From: DASXKD01 sp963707905
GTDB lineage: Bacteria > Actinomycetota > Actinomycetes > Streptosporangiales > Streptosporangiaceae
Reading direction: 5' to 3'
DNA length: 64,000 nucleotides
Assembly (NCBI GenBank): GCA_963707905.1
Contig: CAVPSA010000021.1
Coordinates: 1 to 64,000, forward strand
This document shows positions 25,944 through 34,570 of the stretch, one piece after another. The position numbers and the translations under genes are program-made. The notes under the pieces are model-generated. The model did not search any database. It was not told where the DNA came from and saw only the letters and a program-made list of their open reading frames with translations. Numbering within the stretch: position 1 is the first letter of the stretch; each line of letters begins with the position of its first letter.

Positions 25944-26750
25944 ATGGCTGCCGAAGACACCGGTTACCAGCTGTACCACGGCCTGGCGGACTGGTGGCCG
26001 CTCATCTCGCCGCCGGAGGAGTACGCCGAGGAGGCCGCGTTCGCCGGCCAGGTGCTCCGCCAGGCCGCCCGGCCCGTCCGCGAGGTGCTTGAGCTGGGCA
26101 GCGGCGGCGGGCACTGCGCCAGCCACCTCACGCCGGGGTTCGCCATGACCCTGGTGGACGCCTCGGACCCGATGCTGACTGTGTCGCGCCGGCTGAACCC
26201 CGGCTGCGAGCACGTCCAGGCCGACATGCGCACGGTCCGGCTGGGCCGCGACTTCGACGCGGTGTTCGTCCACGATGCGGTGGACTACATGATCACCGAG
26301 GCCGACCTGCGGCTGGTCATCGAGACCGCGTTCGAGCACTGCCGCCCGGGCGGCATCGCGGTGTTCGTGCCCGACCACATCACCGAGAACTTCGAGGGGG
26401 GCACCGGCTACGGCGGCATCGACGGCCCCGACGGCCGGGGAGCACGGTACCTGGACTGGGCCTACGACCCGGACCCTGGCGACACCTGGACCCTCACCCA
26501 GTACGCGTTCCTGCTCCGGGACGCTGGCGGTGCGGTCCACGTGGTGCACGAGACACACCGGCTCGGCCTGTTCGGCCGCGGCACCTGGCTCCGGTTGCTG
26601 CGCGAGGCCGGTTTCGCGGCAGGTGCGGTCACCGAGGAGACCACAGAAGACCGCCAGCCGCGCGAGCTGTTCACCGGGCACCGGCCCCCGGGCCCAGCCG
26701 GGGAACCGGGCCGGGAACCCGGCCCAGCCGGGGAGCCAGGCCGAACGTAG
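25944..26750 (+). CDS. Class I SAM-dependent methyltransferase
   Basis: A 268-residue methyltransferase with the SAM-binding motif I VLELGSGGGHCASHL (near residue 50), followed by the acidic strand TLVDASDPML and the motif DFDAVFVHDAVDYM. The ATG at 25944 is chosen because GGAGG lies 8 bases before it. The last 27 or so residues are a Pro/Gly repeat (GPAGEPGRE) that overlaps the end of the convergent sigma-factor gene by 80 bases and reads through a hairpin. Substrate unknown. Confidence 0.87.
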   Translation: MAAEDTGYQLYHGLADWWPLISPPEEYAEEAAFAGQVLRQAARPVREVLELGSGGGHCASHLTPGFAMTLVDASDPMLTVSRRLNPGCEHVQADMRTVRLGRDFDAVFVHDAVDYMITEADLRLVIETAFEHCRPGGIAVFVPDHITENFEGGTGYGGIDGPDGRGARYLDWAYDPDPGDTWTLTQYAFLLRDAGGAVHVVHETHRLGLFGRGTWLRLLREAGFAAGAVTEETTEDRQPRELFTGHRPPGPAGEPGREPGPAGEPGRT

Positions 26751-27684
26751 CGAACACGCCAGGTTCGGCCCACACCACGTTGCGGCCGATGCCCGCGCGG
26801 GTGACCGTGAGCACATGCAGCGAGTGCAGCTGGTACTCGCCGGAGCCGGTGCCCACGTACGCGGCGGTCGCGGGCTGCCCGTTGGCCGCAACACGCACCA
26901 TGCGCCAGTCCGTGCCGCGCATGGCCCAGACCCTGGCCATGAACCGGCCGTAGTTCTCCCGGCCCGCGTACCAGAGGGCCACCGGCGGCATCTCCAGGAT
27001 CGCGTCCTGAGTCAGCAGCCGGGTCAGCGCGGTGACGTCTGCGTTCTCGAAGGCCGTGACATACGCGTTCACGGTGGCCCGCAGGTCCGGCTCGGCGGGC
27101 TCGTCGATCTGGTCTTCGGCCACCCCGGCGAGCCTGGCCCGGGCCCGCTGCAACCCGCTGTTCACCGCGGCCGGCGTGGTGCCCAGCAGGTCCGCGACCT
27201 CCGCGGCCGGCAGTTCAAGCACCTCCCGCAGGATGAGGATGGCCCGCTGCCGTGGCGGCAGCAGTTGCAGCGCGGCGACGAACGCCAGCCGCAGGCTTGA
27301 CCGGGATACCGCGACCGCGGCTGGATCGGCCCGCTCGGCCCACACCATTGCGTCGGGCAGCGGCTCGAGCCACGGCACCTCCGTGCGGACCAGCGGCTGC
27401 TCGATGTCCGCGCTCGGCCCGGCGATCGCGGACGGCAGTGGCCTGCGGCTGCGGCCCGCCAGCGCGGTCAGGCAGGCGTTGGTCGCGATCCGGTACAGCC
27501 AGGTGCGCAGCGAGGCGCGCTCGCTGTCGAACCGGCCGGACGCGCGCCAGGCCCGCAGCAGGGTCTCCTGGACCAGGTCTTCGGCGTCGTGGACGGAGCC
27601 CAGCATGCGGTAGCAGTGCGCCAGCAGCTCGCGGCGGAACGGATCCGCCTGGCGGGCGAAATCCTCGCTGATGGAAACCGTCAC
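26671..27684 (-). CDS. ECF sigma factor with C-terminal SnoaL-like domain (SigG/TIGR02960 type)
   Basis: A 337-residue extracytoplasmic-function sigma factor. Region 2 holds HCYRMLGSVHDAEDLVQETLLRAW and region 4 holds LQLLPPRQRAILILREVLELPAAEVADLLGTT. A SnoaL-like domain (residues about 205-315) follows, as in sigma factors regulated by their own C-terminal domain without a classical anti-sigma factor. The GTG at 27684 follows GAGGAGG. The final 22 residues are a Pro/Gly/Arg tail overlapping the methyltransferase gene. It is divergent from the DHA2 exporter, a plausible target. Confidence 0.92.
   Translation of the reverse strand: MTVSISEDFARQADPFRRELLAHCYRMLGSVHDAEDLVQETLLRAWRASGRFDSERASLRTWLYRIATNACLTALAGRSRRPLPSAIAGPSADIEQPLVRTEVPWLEPLPDAMVWAERADPAAVAVSRSSLRLAFVAALQLLPPRQRAILILREVLELPAAEVADLLGTTPAAVNSGLQRARARLAGVAEDQIDEPAEPDLRATVNAYVTAFENADVTALTRLLTQDAILEMPPVALWYAGRENYGRFMARVWAMRGTDWRMVRVAANGQPATAAYVGTGSGEYQLHSLHVLTVTRAGIGRNVVWAEPGVFATFGLAPRLGRVPGPVPRLGPGAGAR
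26708..26725. terminator. Hairpin inside overlapping convergent gene ends
   Basis: GGGCCGGG and CCCGGCCC form a perfect 8-bp stem around AA. It lies inside the 80-base overlap of the methyltransferase and sigma-factor reading frames and may stop transcription from both sides. Confidence 0.45.
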
Positions 27685-27829
27685 TGTGCCTCCTCTTCAA
27701 AGACCGGTACTGCCCATACGTACCTGCCGCGGGGCGCGGATTCATCGTTTCGCGGCCGGGCGCGATGAATCCGGCCGGTGGGCCAGGTATGTACCGGCGA
27801 CCCACCGGAACGCCGAAAGGGAGACTTAC

Positions 27830-29308
27830 ATGACCACGCTGGACCTTGCCAGGCCCCGCGACCGAGCCGCGGGCGCACCGCCCGGCCATCGCTGGCTGAT
27901 GCTGGCCGTCCTGCTCGGCGGTCAGTTCATGGCCCTGATCGACGCGTTCGTCGTGAACGTGGCGATGCCCTCGATCGGCGCGGACCTGCACGCGTCCGGC
28001 GCCGCGCTGCAACTGGTGGTCGGCGGGTACTCCGCCGCCTATGCGATGCTGCTGATCACCGGGGCCCGGCTGGGCGACCTGTACGGGCGCCGCCGCATGT
28101 ACCTGCTCGGCGTGGCGGTGTTCACCGCGGCATCGCTGGCCTGCGGCCTCGCCCCGGACAGCGGGCTGCTGATCCTCGCCCGGTGCGTGCAGGGCGCCGC
28201 CGCGGCGGTGCTGGTGCCGCAGATCCTCAGCGTCATTCAGATGCGGTTCACCGGTACGGCGCGGGCCACCGCGCTCTCCGCGTGGGGGCTGGTGCTGGCC
28301 ACCGGCGCGGTCGTCGGCGTCGTCCTCGGCGGCCTCCTGGTCAGCGCGGACCTGCTGGGCGCTGGATGGCGGCCGGTCTTCCTCGTCAACGTCCCGCTCG
28401 GCATCCTGGTCGCACTGCTGGTGCCCCGGGTGGTCCCGGCCGACCCGCCGCGGGTGCGGCGCACCGGCCACGGGGCGCGCCGCCTGGACCTGCGCGGCCT
28501 GGTGATCGCGGCACCAGCCGTGTGCCTGATCGTGCTGCCCCTGGTGCTTGGCCGCGAACTAGGCTGGCCGGCCTGGACGCTGGGCTGCATCGCGGCGGGC
28601 CTGCTGCTCGCCGGTGCCTTCGCCGGCTATGAGCGGGCGGTCTCGGCCCGGGGCGGTGACCCGCTGCTGAACCTGGGCGTGCTGCGCGCTCCCGGCCTGG
28701 CCGCCGGGCTCGGCACACTGCTGGCCGTGATGGCCGGCTATGGCGGGCTGCTGTTCGTGTTCACCCTGCACCTGCAGGCCGGGCTGGGGCAGAGCGCGCT
28801 GCGGGCGGGCCTGTCGTACATCCCGCTGGCGGGCATGTTCGGCCTGGTCGGCTACTTCTGGCGGCGCCTGCCCGCACGGGTGCACCCGCTGCTTGTGCCC
28901 GCAGGGCTCACGCTGCTCGCGGTTGCCTACCTGGGGCTCGCGGTGGCCGTACGCGGCGGCAGCGCCGGCGGCCCGCTGCTGTGGCTGGCGCTGGCCGTGG
29001 CCGGAGTAGGCCTCGGCCTGACGATCTCCCCGCTGCTCACCCAGTCGCTGGTCGGGGTACCGATGTCCCAAGCCGCCGACGCCAGCGGCCTGGTCGCCAC
29101 GGCCGCGCAGCTCAGCCAGGTCATCGGGGTCGCCGCCTTCGGCACCGTGTACCTGTCGTTGGCGCAGCGGGCCGGCCCGCACGCCATGGTCTCGGGCAAG
29201 GCCCTGGGCGACACCGCCACGCTGCTGGCGCTGCTCGCCGGGATCGGCCTGGTGCCGGCCGTGGCCCTGGCCCGGACCATGCTGCGGGCAGGCCGGCCAC
29301 GCGATTGA
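27830..29308 (+). CDS. DHA2 family (EmrB/QacA-type) MFS drug exporter
   Basis: A 492-residue major-facilitator transporter with about 14 predicted membrane helices. The first helix carries FMALIDAFVVNVAMPSIG, the DHA2 signature with an acidic residue in TM1, and the TM2-3 loop carries GARLGDLYGRRRMYL. Proton-driven drug export is the family role. The ATG at 27830 follows AAAGGGAGAC; the open frame upstream is not coding. It is divergent from the ECF sigma gene across 145 bases. Its stop codon is half of the palindrome TGATCA shared with the next convergent gene. Confidence 0.93.
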   Translation: MTTLDLARPRDRAAGAPPGHRWLMLAVLLGGQFMALIDAFVVNVAMPSIGADLHASGAALQLVVGGYSAAYAMLLITGARLGDLYGRRRMYLLGVAVFTAASLACGLAPDSGLLILARCVQGAAAAVLVPQILSVIQMRFTGTARATALSAWGLVLATGAVVGVVLGGLLVSADLLGAGWRPVFLVNVPLGILVALLVPRVVPADPPRVRRTGHGARRLDLRGLVIAAPAVCLIVLPLVLGRELGWPAWTLGCIAAGLLLAGAFAGYERAVSARGGDPLLNLGVLRAPGLAAGLGTLLAVMAGYGGLLFVFTLHLQAGLGQSALRAGLSYIPLAGMFGLVGYFWRRLPARVHPLLVPAGLTLLAVAYLGLAVAVRGGSAGGPLLWLALAVAGVGLGLTISPLLTQSLVGVPMSQAADASGLVATAAQLSQVIGVAAFGTVYLSLAQRAGPHAMVSGKALGDTATLLALLAGIGLVPAVALARTMLRAGRPRD

Positions 29309-29764
29309 TCAGCCGAACGGGCCCGGTTCGGGGAGCGCCATCGCCCCGGCGGGCGGGTCGGGCAGCGGGCGCCGCGGTTCACGTACCCCGGCGCCCGGCG
29401 GCCCGTTCCCGCCCCGGCGGCCACCCGCACGGGGCCGGACCCGGTCGAGCAGCCACCGGGCCGGCGCGGTCAGCGCAATCCACAGCGGGTTGGCCAGCAC
29501 CCGCCTGGCCACCCTGCGGTTCCTGGTGGCCGCCGCGTAAGCGGCACGTCCCGGCCCGGCGCGACGGTAACCGACGCGCCCGCGCCGCCCGGGCAGCAGC
29601 CCGTGCCGCCGCACCGGGATCCGGTCCCGGCCCGGCGGCAGCCCGCCCAGATAGTGCCGGTTCACCAGTTCGCCGAACAGCAGGACGGCCGGCGAAAGCA
29701 CGATGACGAGCACCGTGACCGTGCCGGTGGCCAGCGCCCGGCCGAGGTTGCGCCAAGGCTTCAT
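29309..29764 (-). CDS. Predicted single-pass membrane protein, unknown
   Basis: A 151-residue protein with one hydrophobic segment (TVTVLVIVLSPAVLLFGELV, residues about 15-34), then an Arg/Gly-rich region and a second weakly hydrophobic stretch around residues 92-105. The ATG at 29764 lacks a clear ribosome binding site. It lies 103 bases downstream of rodA on the same strand. No family is recognised; the arginine-rich part could contact a nucleic acid or phospholipid. Confidence 0.55.
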   Translation of the reverse strand: MKPWRNLGRALATGTVTVLVIVLSPAVLLFGELVNRHYLGGLPPGRDRIPVRRHGLLPGRRGRVGYRRAGPGRAAYAAATRNRRVARRVLANPLWIALTAPARWLLDRVRPRAGGRRGGNGPPGAGVREPRRPLPDPPAGAMALPEPGPFG

Positions 29765-29867
29765 GTTTTTCAGTATGCGCCCTGACTTGGTGCGGTACGG
29801 CCGGCCGTGGTCAGCCCGCAGCGAACGCGCGCCGCCGCACCTGGCGGCCTGCCGCGCGCCGCACGGG

Positions 29868-31142
29868 CTAGCTGAACACCCGGTGGCGGCGGTGGATGGA
29901 CTGCAGTACGCCGATGGCGATCATGTCGGCGAACAGGGCCGACCCGCCGTAGGACACGAACGGCAGCGGCAGCCCGGTGACCGGGGCGATCCCGATCGTC
30001 ATGCCGATGTTGATGAACGCCTGCGCGGCGAACCAGATCGCGATCCCCGCGGCCACCAGCAACCCGAACGCGTCGTCGGCGCGGGCCGCGATGCGCACCG
30101 CGCGGAAGATCACCAGGCCAAGCAGCACCACGATGGTGGCGCAGCCGGCGAAGCCGAGTTCCTCGCCCGCCACGGCGAAGATGAAGTCGGTGCCCTGGAA
30201 GCTGTAGGAGCCGAGGAAGCTGCCGGCGGTGAGCTGGCCGTGGAACAGGCCCTGGCCGAACATCCCGCCCGAGCCGATCGCGATCTTGGCCTGGAAGGCC
30301 TGCCACCCGTTGCCCGTCGGGTCGCCGGACGGGTGCAGGAACGAAATCAGCCGGTCCACCTGGTAGGCCGCGAGCAGGTGCAACTTCAGCACGGCGAGCA
30401 GGCCGAGCGCCCCGGCGCCGATGAGCAGCGCCAGCCAGCGCAGGCCAACGCCGGACAGGGCGATCATGCCGCCGCTGATGGCCACGATGATGACCACGAC
30501 GCCGAGGTCCGGCTCGGCCAGCACCAGGCCGATCACCGGGACGGTGCAGGCCAGCGCCAGGGCCAGCGGCCGGGCTCCGGGCCGCGCGGACCGTTCGCCC
30601 GCCGCGCCGAAGATCAGCGCGATCATCATGATCAAGCCGATCTTGGCGTACTCCGAGGGCTCGATCTGGAACCCGCCGGGCAGCGGGATCCAGGAGTGGG
30701 AGCCGTTGATCGTGGTCCCGAGGGGGCTGAGCACCGCGAACAGCCCGAGGAGGCCCGCGGCATAGGCGAACGGCGCCATCATCCGCAGGATCCGGTAGTC
30801 GATCAGGGTCACCCCGGCCATCATGATCAGGCCGATCATCACGACAAGCAGTTGCTTGTCCAGGTAGGTGTGCGGGTTGGCGCCCGCCTGGGAGAGGCCG
30901 GGCGCGGTCGCCGACCAGACCAGCAGGGTGCCGATCAGCGACAGCGCGAGCACGGCGAGGATCAGGATCCAGTCCACGTGCCGCAGCATCGAGTCCCTGG
31001 CCAGAGCCCGGCGCCACAGGCCGTCCTGGCGCAGTGTGGGCAAGGCCGTCTTGACCCCGCGGAAGCCGATCCCCTGGCCCGGGCGCACCGGCTCGAGCCC
31101 GCGCAGCCCCCCGGCGGTGCGGCCGCGGCCGAAGCTCATCAC
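29868..31142 (-). CDS. rodA: Rod shape-determining protein RodA (SEDS glycosyltransferase)
   Basis: A 424-residue SEDS-family membrane protein that polymerises lipid II into glycan strands together with PBP2. About ten membrane helices are visible. Family motifs are GSHSWIPLPGGFQIEPSEYAK, SYSFQGTDFIFAVAGEELGF and the closing LPLPFVSYGGSALF. The first 50 residues are a basic cytoplasmic extension. The GTG at 31142 overlaps the mrdA stop as GTGA, and an ATG follows directly. It is the last clear gene of the mreBCD-mrdA-rodA set. Confidence 0.95.
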   Translation of the reverse strand: MMSFGRGRTAGGLRGLEPVRPGQGIGFRGVKTALPTLRQDGLWRRALARDSMLRHVDWILILAVLALSLIGTLLVWSATAPGLSQAGANPHTYLDKQLLVVMIGLIMMAGVTLIDYRILRMMAPFAYAAGLLGLFAVLSPLGTTINGSHSWIPLPGGFQIEPSEYAKIGLIMMIALIFGAAGERSARPGARPLALALACTVPVIGLVLAEPDLGVVVIIVAISGGMIALSGVGLRWLALLIGAGALGLLAVLKLHLLAAYQVDRLISFLHPSGDPTGNGWQAFQAKIAIGSGGMFGQGLFHGQLTAGSFLGSYSFQGTDFIFAVAGEELGFAGCATIVVLLGLVIFRAVRIAARADDAFGLLVAAGIAIWFAAQAFINIGMTIGIAPVTGLPLPFVSYGGSALFADMIAIGVLQSIHRRHRVFS

Positions 31143-33214
31143 GGGGCCCCCTTGTAGCCCTGCGGAGCGGTGATCGCGCCGCTCGCGGAGATGCCGGGCA
31201 GCCTGCGCGGCGCCTGGCCGCCGGGGAAGACCGGTTTGTGGCCTTCGAGCCCGTAGATCGAGTCCCAGATCTGCCTGGCGCAGGGGGCGGAGACGTCCGC
31301 GCCCTCACCTGACTTCGGCACCATCACCACGACCACGTACTTGGGGTCGTTGGCGGGCGCGTACGAAGCAAACACCGACGTGGCCTGGCCACCGAAGATC
31401 TCGGCGGTTCCTGTCTTGGCCGCGATCGGCACCTTGCTGAGCGGGAAGCCGTGGAAGGCACCCGCGGCCGTGCCGCCCGTGACGACGCCTTCCAGCGCGT
31501 TCGTAAGGTAGCTGAGCCACCAGTGCGGCAACCGGAGGTGCCCCACCACCGGAGGCGTGATCCGCTGGACGACCTTCCCCGCGGGGCTCAGCAGTGCCGC
31601 ACCGACCCGGGGGGAGTACAGGGTGCCCCCGTTGGCGATCGCCGCGTAGGCGCGGGCGAGCTGCAGCGGGGTGACGGTCACATAGCCCTGGCCGATGGCG
31701 GCGATCGCGGCCTGACCGGGCGTCCACTGGTACCCGGTGCGGCAGTCGTCATAGGCGATCTGCTGGACGTAGCTGCCGTTGGCGTTGCCGTGCTTGCACC
31801 AGTAGTTCTTGTACTGCTTCCAGTAGTTGTACAGCCACTGCCGGGTGGGGATCGTGCCGGGCGACTGTTCCGGCAGGTCGATGCCGGGGTTGCGGCCGAA
31901 GCCGAACTTCAGCTCCATCTTCTGCATCTTCTGCACCGGCGCGTGCTTGTTGACCTCGAAGTTGGCGCGGTACTTGTCGTGCAGGTACATCTGGTAGGCG
32001 ATCTGGTAGAACACGGTGTCGCACGACCAGACCAGCGCCGTGTGCAGGGACATGGGACCGAGGTTGGCGGTGGTCCAGTTGTTGAACGTGTGGCCCGCGA
32101 TCGTCACCGAACCGGGGCATCCGTAGGGGCCCGCGGCGGACAGTCCGTCCGCGACCGCGGCCGAGGCCGAAGTGACCTTGAACGTGGAGCCGGGGCCGTA
32201 CTCGCCCTGGGTGGCGCGGTCGAGGATCGGCTCACCATGGGCGGAGCCGAACAGGCCCTTGAACTCCCGTGGGGAGATGCCGCCGGTCCAGATGCTGGGA
32301 TCGTAGGTGGGGTAACTGGCCATCGCCAGCACCCGGCCCCTGGTGGTCATGACTACCGCGGCGCCGCTGGTGGCGCCGGTGTTGCCCTCGGCCTGCGCGC
32401 TGTGCAGGGCATTCGCCAGGTCGTTGTAGGTGTCCACCTGGAGCTGGGCGTTGAGGCTGGTCACCAGGGTGGCGCCGGCCTTGGGGCTGGCCTGGCGGCG
32501 GATCCCGGTGACCGTGCCTGCCGCGTTGACCGTCAGCGTCTGCGTGCCCGGGGTACCCCGAAGCTGCCGGTCGTACTGTTCCTCAAGGCCGGCCTGGCCG
32601 ACCAGGTCGACGCCGGAAAAACCGGTCACCGGCAGGTGCCGCTGCGCCACCTCCTGCGGGGTGATCGGCTGCAGGTAGCCGAGCAGCTGCGCCGCGTCGG
32701 TGGCGTACGGCTGCACGTAGTGGGTGACGGGCTGGGCCTGGGCGGTCACCCCGGGATAGTCGCCCTGGTTCTCCATGATCTGCAGGGCCACCGCGGCAGG
32801 CACCTGCTGCGCCACCGGGATCGGCTGGTACGGCGAGCCCTGCCAGCACGGCTGGGACACCCCGGCGGTGCACAGCCGGATCTTCTGCTGCAGCGTGGCG
32901 AGCTTCATGCCGAGCAGGTGCGCCAGCCTGGTCAGCTCCGGGATGCCGCCGCCGGGCTGCTGCGAGACCAGTGCCCGGTTCACCGAGACGACCAGGGAGG
33001 TGTGATTGTCCACCAGCGGCTGGCCGGTGTCGTCCAGGATCTGGCCGCGCACCGGGGGCACGATCACCGTCCTGACCTGGTCCTGGGTGGCCGCGCTCGC
33101 ATAGCTCCCGACGGACATCACCTGCAGGTACCACAGCCTCCCGCCGAGCGACAGCAGCAGCGCGGCCACCACGGCGTACAACACGATCAGGCGCCGGCGT
33201 GCCGCCGGAATCAT
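31139..33214 (-). CDS. mrdA: Penicillin-binding protein 2 (MrdA)
   Basis: A 691-residue class B transpeptidase that cross-links peptidoglycan during elongation. An N-terminal membrane anchor (residues about 8-26) leads into the dimerisation domain (VPPVRGQILDDTG). The catalytic triad motifs are STFK (343-346), SCD in place of SxN (397-399), and KTG (600-602). The ATG at 33214 follows AGGGGGG by six bases and overlaps the mreD stop as ATGA; an ATG at 33220 is too close to that site. Partner of RodA. Confidence 0.95.
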   Translation of the reverse strand: MIPAARRRLIVLYAVVAALLLSLGGRLWYLQVMSVGSYASAATQDQVRTVIVPPVRGQILDDTGQPLVDNHTSLVVSVNRALVSQQPGGGIPELTRLAHLLGMKLATLQQKIRLCTAGVSQPCWQGSPYQPIPVAQQVPAAVALQIMENQGDYPGVTAQAQPVTHYVQPYATDAAQLLGYLQPITPQEVAQRHLPVTGFSGVDLVGQAGLEEQYDRQLRGTPGTQTLTVNAAGTVTGIRRQASPKAGATLVTSLNAQLQVDTYNDLANALHSAQAEGNTGATSGAAVVMTTRGRVLAMASYPTYDPSIWTGGISPREFKGLFGSAHGEPILDRATQGEYGPGSTFKVTSASAAVADGLSAAGPYGCPGSVTIAGHTFNNWTTANLGPMSLHTALVWSCDTVFYQIAYQMYLHDKYRANFEVNKHAPVQKMQKMELKFGFGRNPGIDLPEQSPGTIPTRQWLYNYWKQYKNYWCKHGNANGSYVQQIAYDDCRTGYQWTPGQAAIAAIGQGYVTVTPLQLARAYAAIANGGTLYSPRVGAALLSPAGKVVQRITPPVVGHLRLPHWWLSYLTNALEGVVTGGTAAGAFHGFPLSKVPIAAKTGTAEIFGGQATSVFASYAPANDPKYVVVVMVPKSGEGADVSAPCARQIWDSIYGLEGHKPVFPGGQAPRRLPGISASGAITAPQGYKGAP

Positions 33215-34569
33215 CGCCATCCCCCCTTGCCGAGCCTGGAGAACTTTCGCCGCCAACTGGGTGCCCGCAGCCTTCGGCCGGCTCTCCCGGAGCCGAGCGC
33301 GCGCCGGGCCCGCTTCCATCGTGCGCCGGGCCGCCGGAACCGCGGGGCCGCGGAGCGCGGTGCCCCCGCCGCCTTCAGGCTCCGGGTCCGGAACCTGGGG
33401 GCGGCGGCGGCACGGCCCGCGGTGCCCCCGCTGCGCGCCAGGGAGCCGCTCGCGAACGAGCCCCTGCCCATCCGCCGCCGGGACGGGCCGCCCGGCCAGA
33501 TCGCGCTGCCGAACCTGCCGCCGCCAGCGATCCCGTCCCTGCGGCGCTTGCTGCCCAGCTTCAGCCGGGGCTGCCGCTGCTTGCGGCCGGGCGCCCGGCC
33601 GAGGGCGGATGGGCCGCCGGTGAGCGCGCCGCCGCGCAGCCGGGCAGACCGGCCGCTCCAGCTCTGAGCCCGGCCGTCGAACGCGGCACCCGGCGCGGCC
33701 CCGGCCAGGTGCCGCCTGGCCACGATGGTCCCGTCGCGCCGCCGCGAGCTGCCCAGCCGCAGGTTGACTGTGGCCAGCGGCCGGGCCGGCTTGCCGTTAC
33801 CCGGCTGACGCGCCACCGCGGACCCGGCCGTGCCACCGCGCAGCCGCAGCCGCAGCGGCCGGCGCCGGTCCACCCACGGGCCGGTCCGCTGGCCGGGCTG
33901 ATCCCGGCGGCCACCGATCCAGCCGTCGGTGCGGTGCCCGGCGGCGGCCCGCAGCCGCGGGGACCGGCCCACCCCGGTGTCGCGCACCGCGCCACCTGCC
34001 CCACCCGCCAGCAGGCCCGCGCCCGCCCCGGCCAGCTCGCGGCCGCTGAGCAGGCTCGCCGGGGCGCTGTCGGTGCCCCACCGGGCGTACCCGCCGACCA
34101 GGGCCACCGCGTACAGCACGAACGGGCTGATCAGCAGGTCGTAGAACACCGCCGCAGGGAGCACCTGGCGCACCGCCTGCCAGGTGACGTCGGGATCGCC
34201 GAAGATCAGCCCGGTCAGCGCGTACAGCGCCTCACCGGCCGCGGCGCCCAGCGCCACACCGGCCAGCGGCAGCCAGGCGGACCGCTCCAGGGCCAGGCGC
34301 AGCCGCCCGCATCCGTAGCCGACCAGGCAGAACACCAGCGCGCTCTGCCCGAGGAGGCCACTGGCCGGCGGGGCGATGTCCAGGGCGAGCCCGGCGGCGA
34401 ACCCGATGATCGCCCCGTCGCGCGGGCCAGCGGCCAGCGCCATCGCCACCACGGCCACCAGGACCAGGTCGGGCCCGGCTCCGCCGGGGAACGGCACGTT
34501 GTTCAGCACCGTCACCTGGATCAGCACCGCGGCCAGGATGGCTCCGGTGGCGAGCAGGATCCGGCGCAT
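33211..34569 (-). CDS. mreD: Rod shape-determining protein MreD with long arginine-rich C-terminal tail
   Basis: Residues 1-165 are a typical MreD: about five membrane helices beginning MRRILLATGAILAAVLIQVT. A further 287 or so residues follow, very rich in Arg, Gly and Ala, with the related segments LRLGSSRRRDG and LKLGSKRRRDG and no membrane helix; most of it should be cytoplasmic, disordered and strongly basic. MreD proteins are normally near 160-230 residues. The frame is supported because its TGA overlaps the mrdA ATG exactly. The ATG at 34569 follows a G-run and lies one base after the mreC stop. Confidence 0.9.
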   Translation of the reverse strand: MRRILLATGAILAAVLIQVTVLNNVPFPGGAGPDLVLVAVVAMALAAGPRDGAIIGFAAGLALDIAPPASGLLGQSALVFCLVGYGCGRLRLALERSAWLPLAGVALGAAAGEALYALTGLIFGDPDVTWQAVRQVLPAAVFYDLLISPFVLYAVALVGGYARWGTDSAPASLLSGRELAGAGAGLLAGGAGGAVRDTGVGRSPRLRAAAGHRTDGWIGGRRDQPGQRTGPWVDRRRPLRLRLRGGTAGSAVARQPGNGKPARPLATVNLRLGSSRRRDGTIVARRHLAGAAPGAAFDGRAQSWSGRSARLRGGALTGGPSALGRAPGRKQRQPRLKLGSKRRRDGIAGGGRFGSAIWPGGPSRRRMGRGSFASGSLARSGGTAGRAAAAPRFRTRSLKAAGAPRSAAPRFRRPGARWKRARRALGSGRAGRRLRAPSWRRKFSRLGKGGWR

Positions 34570-34570
34570 G

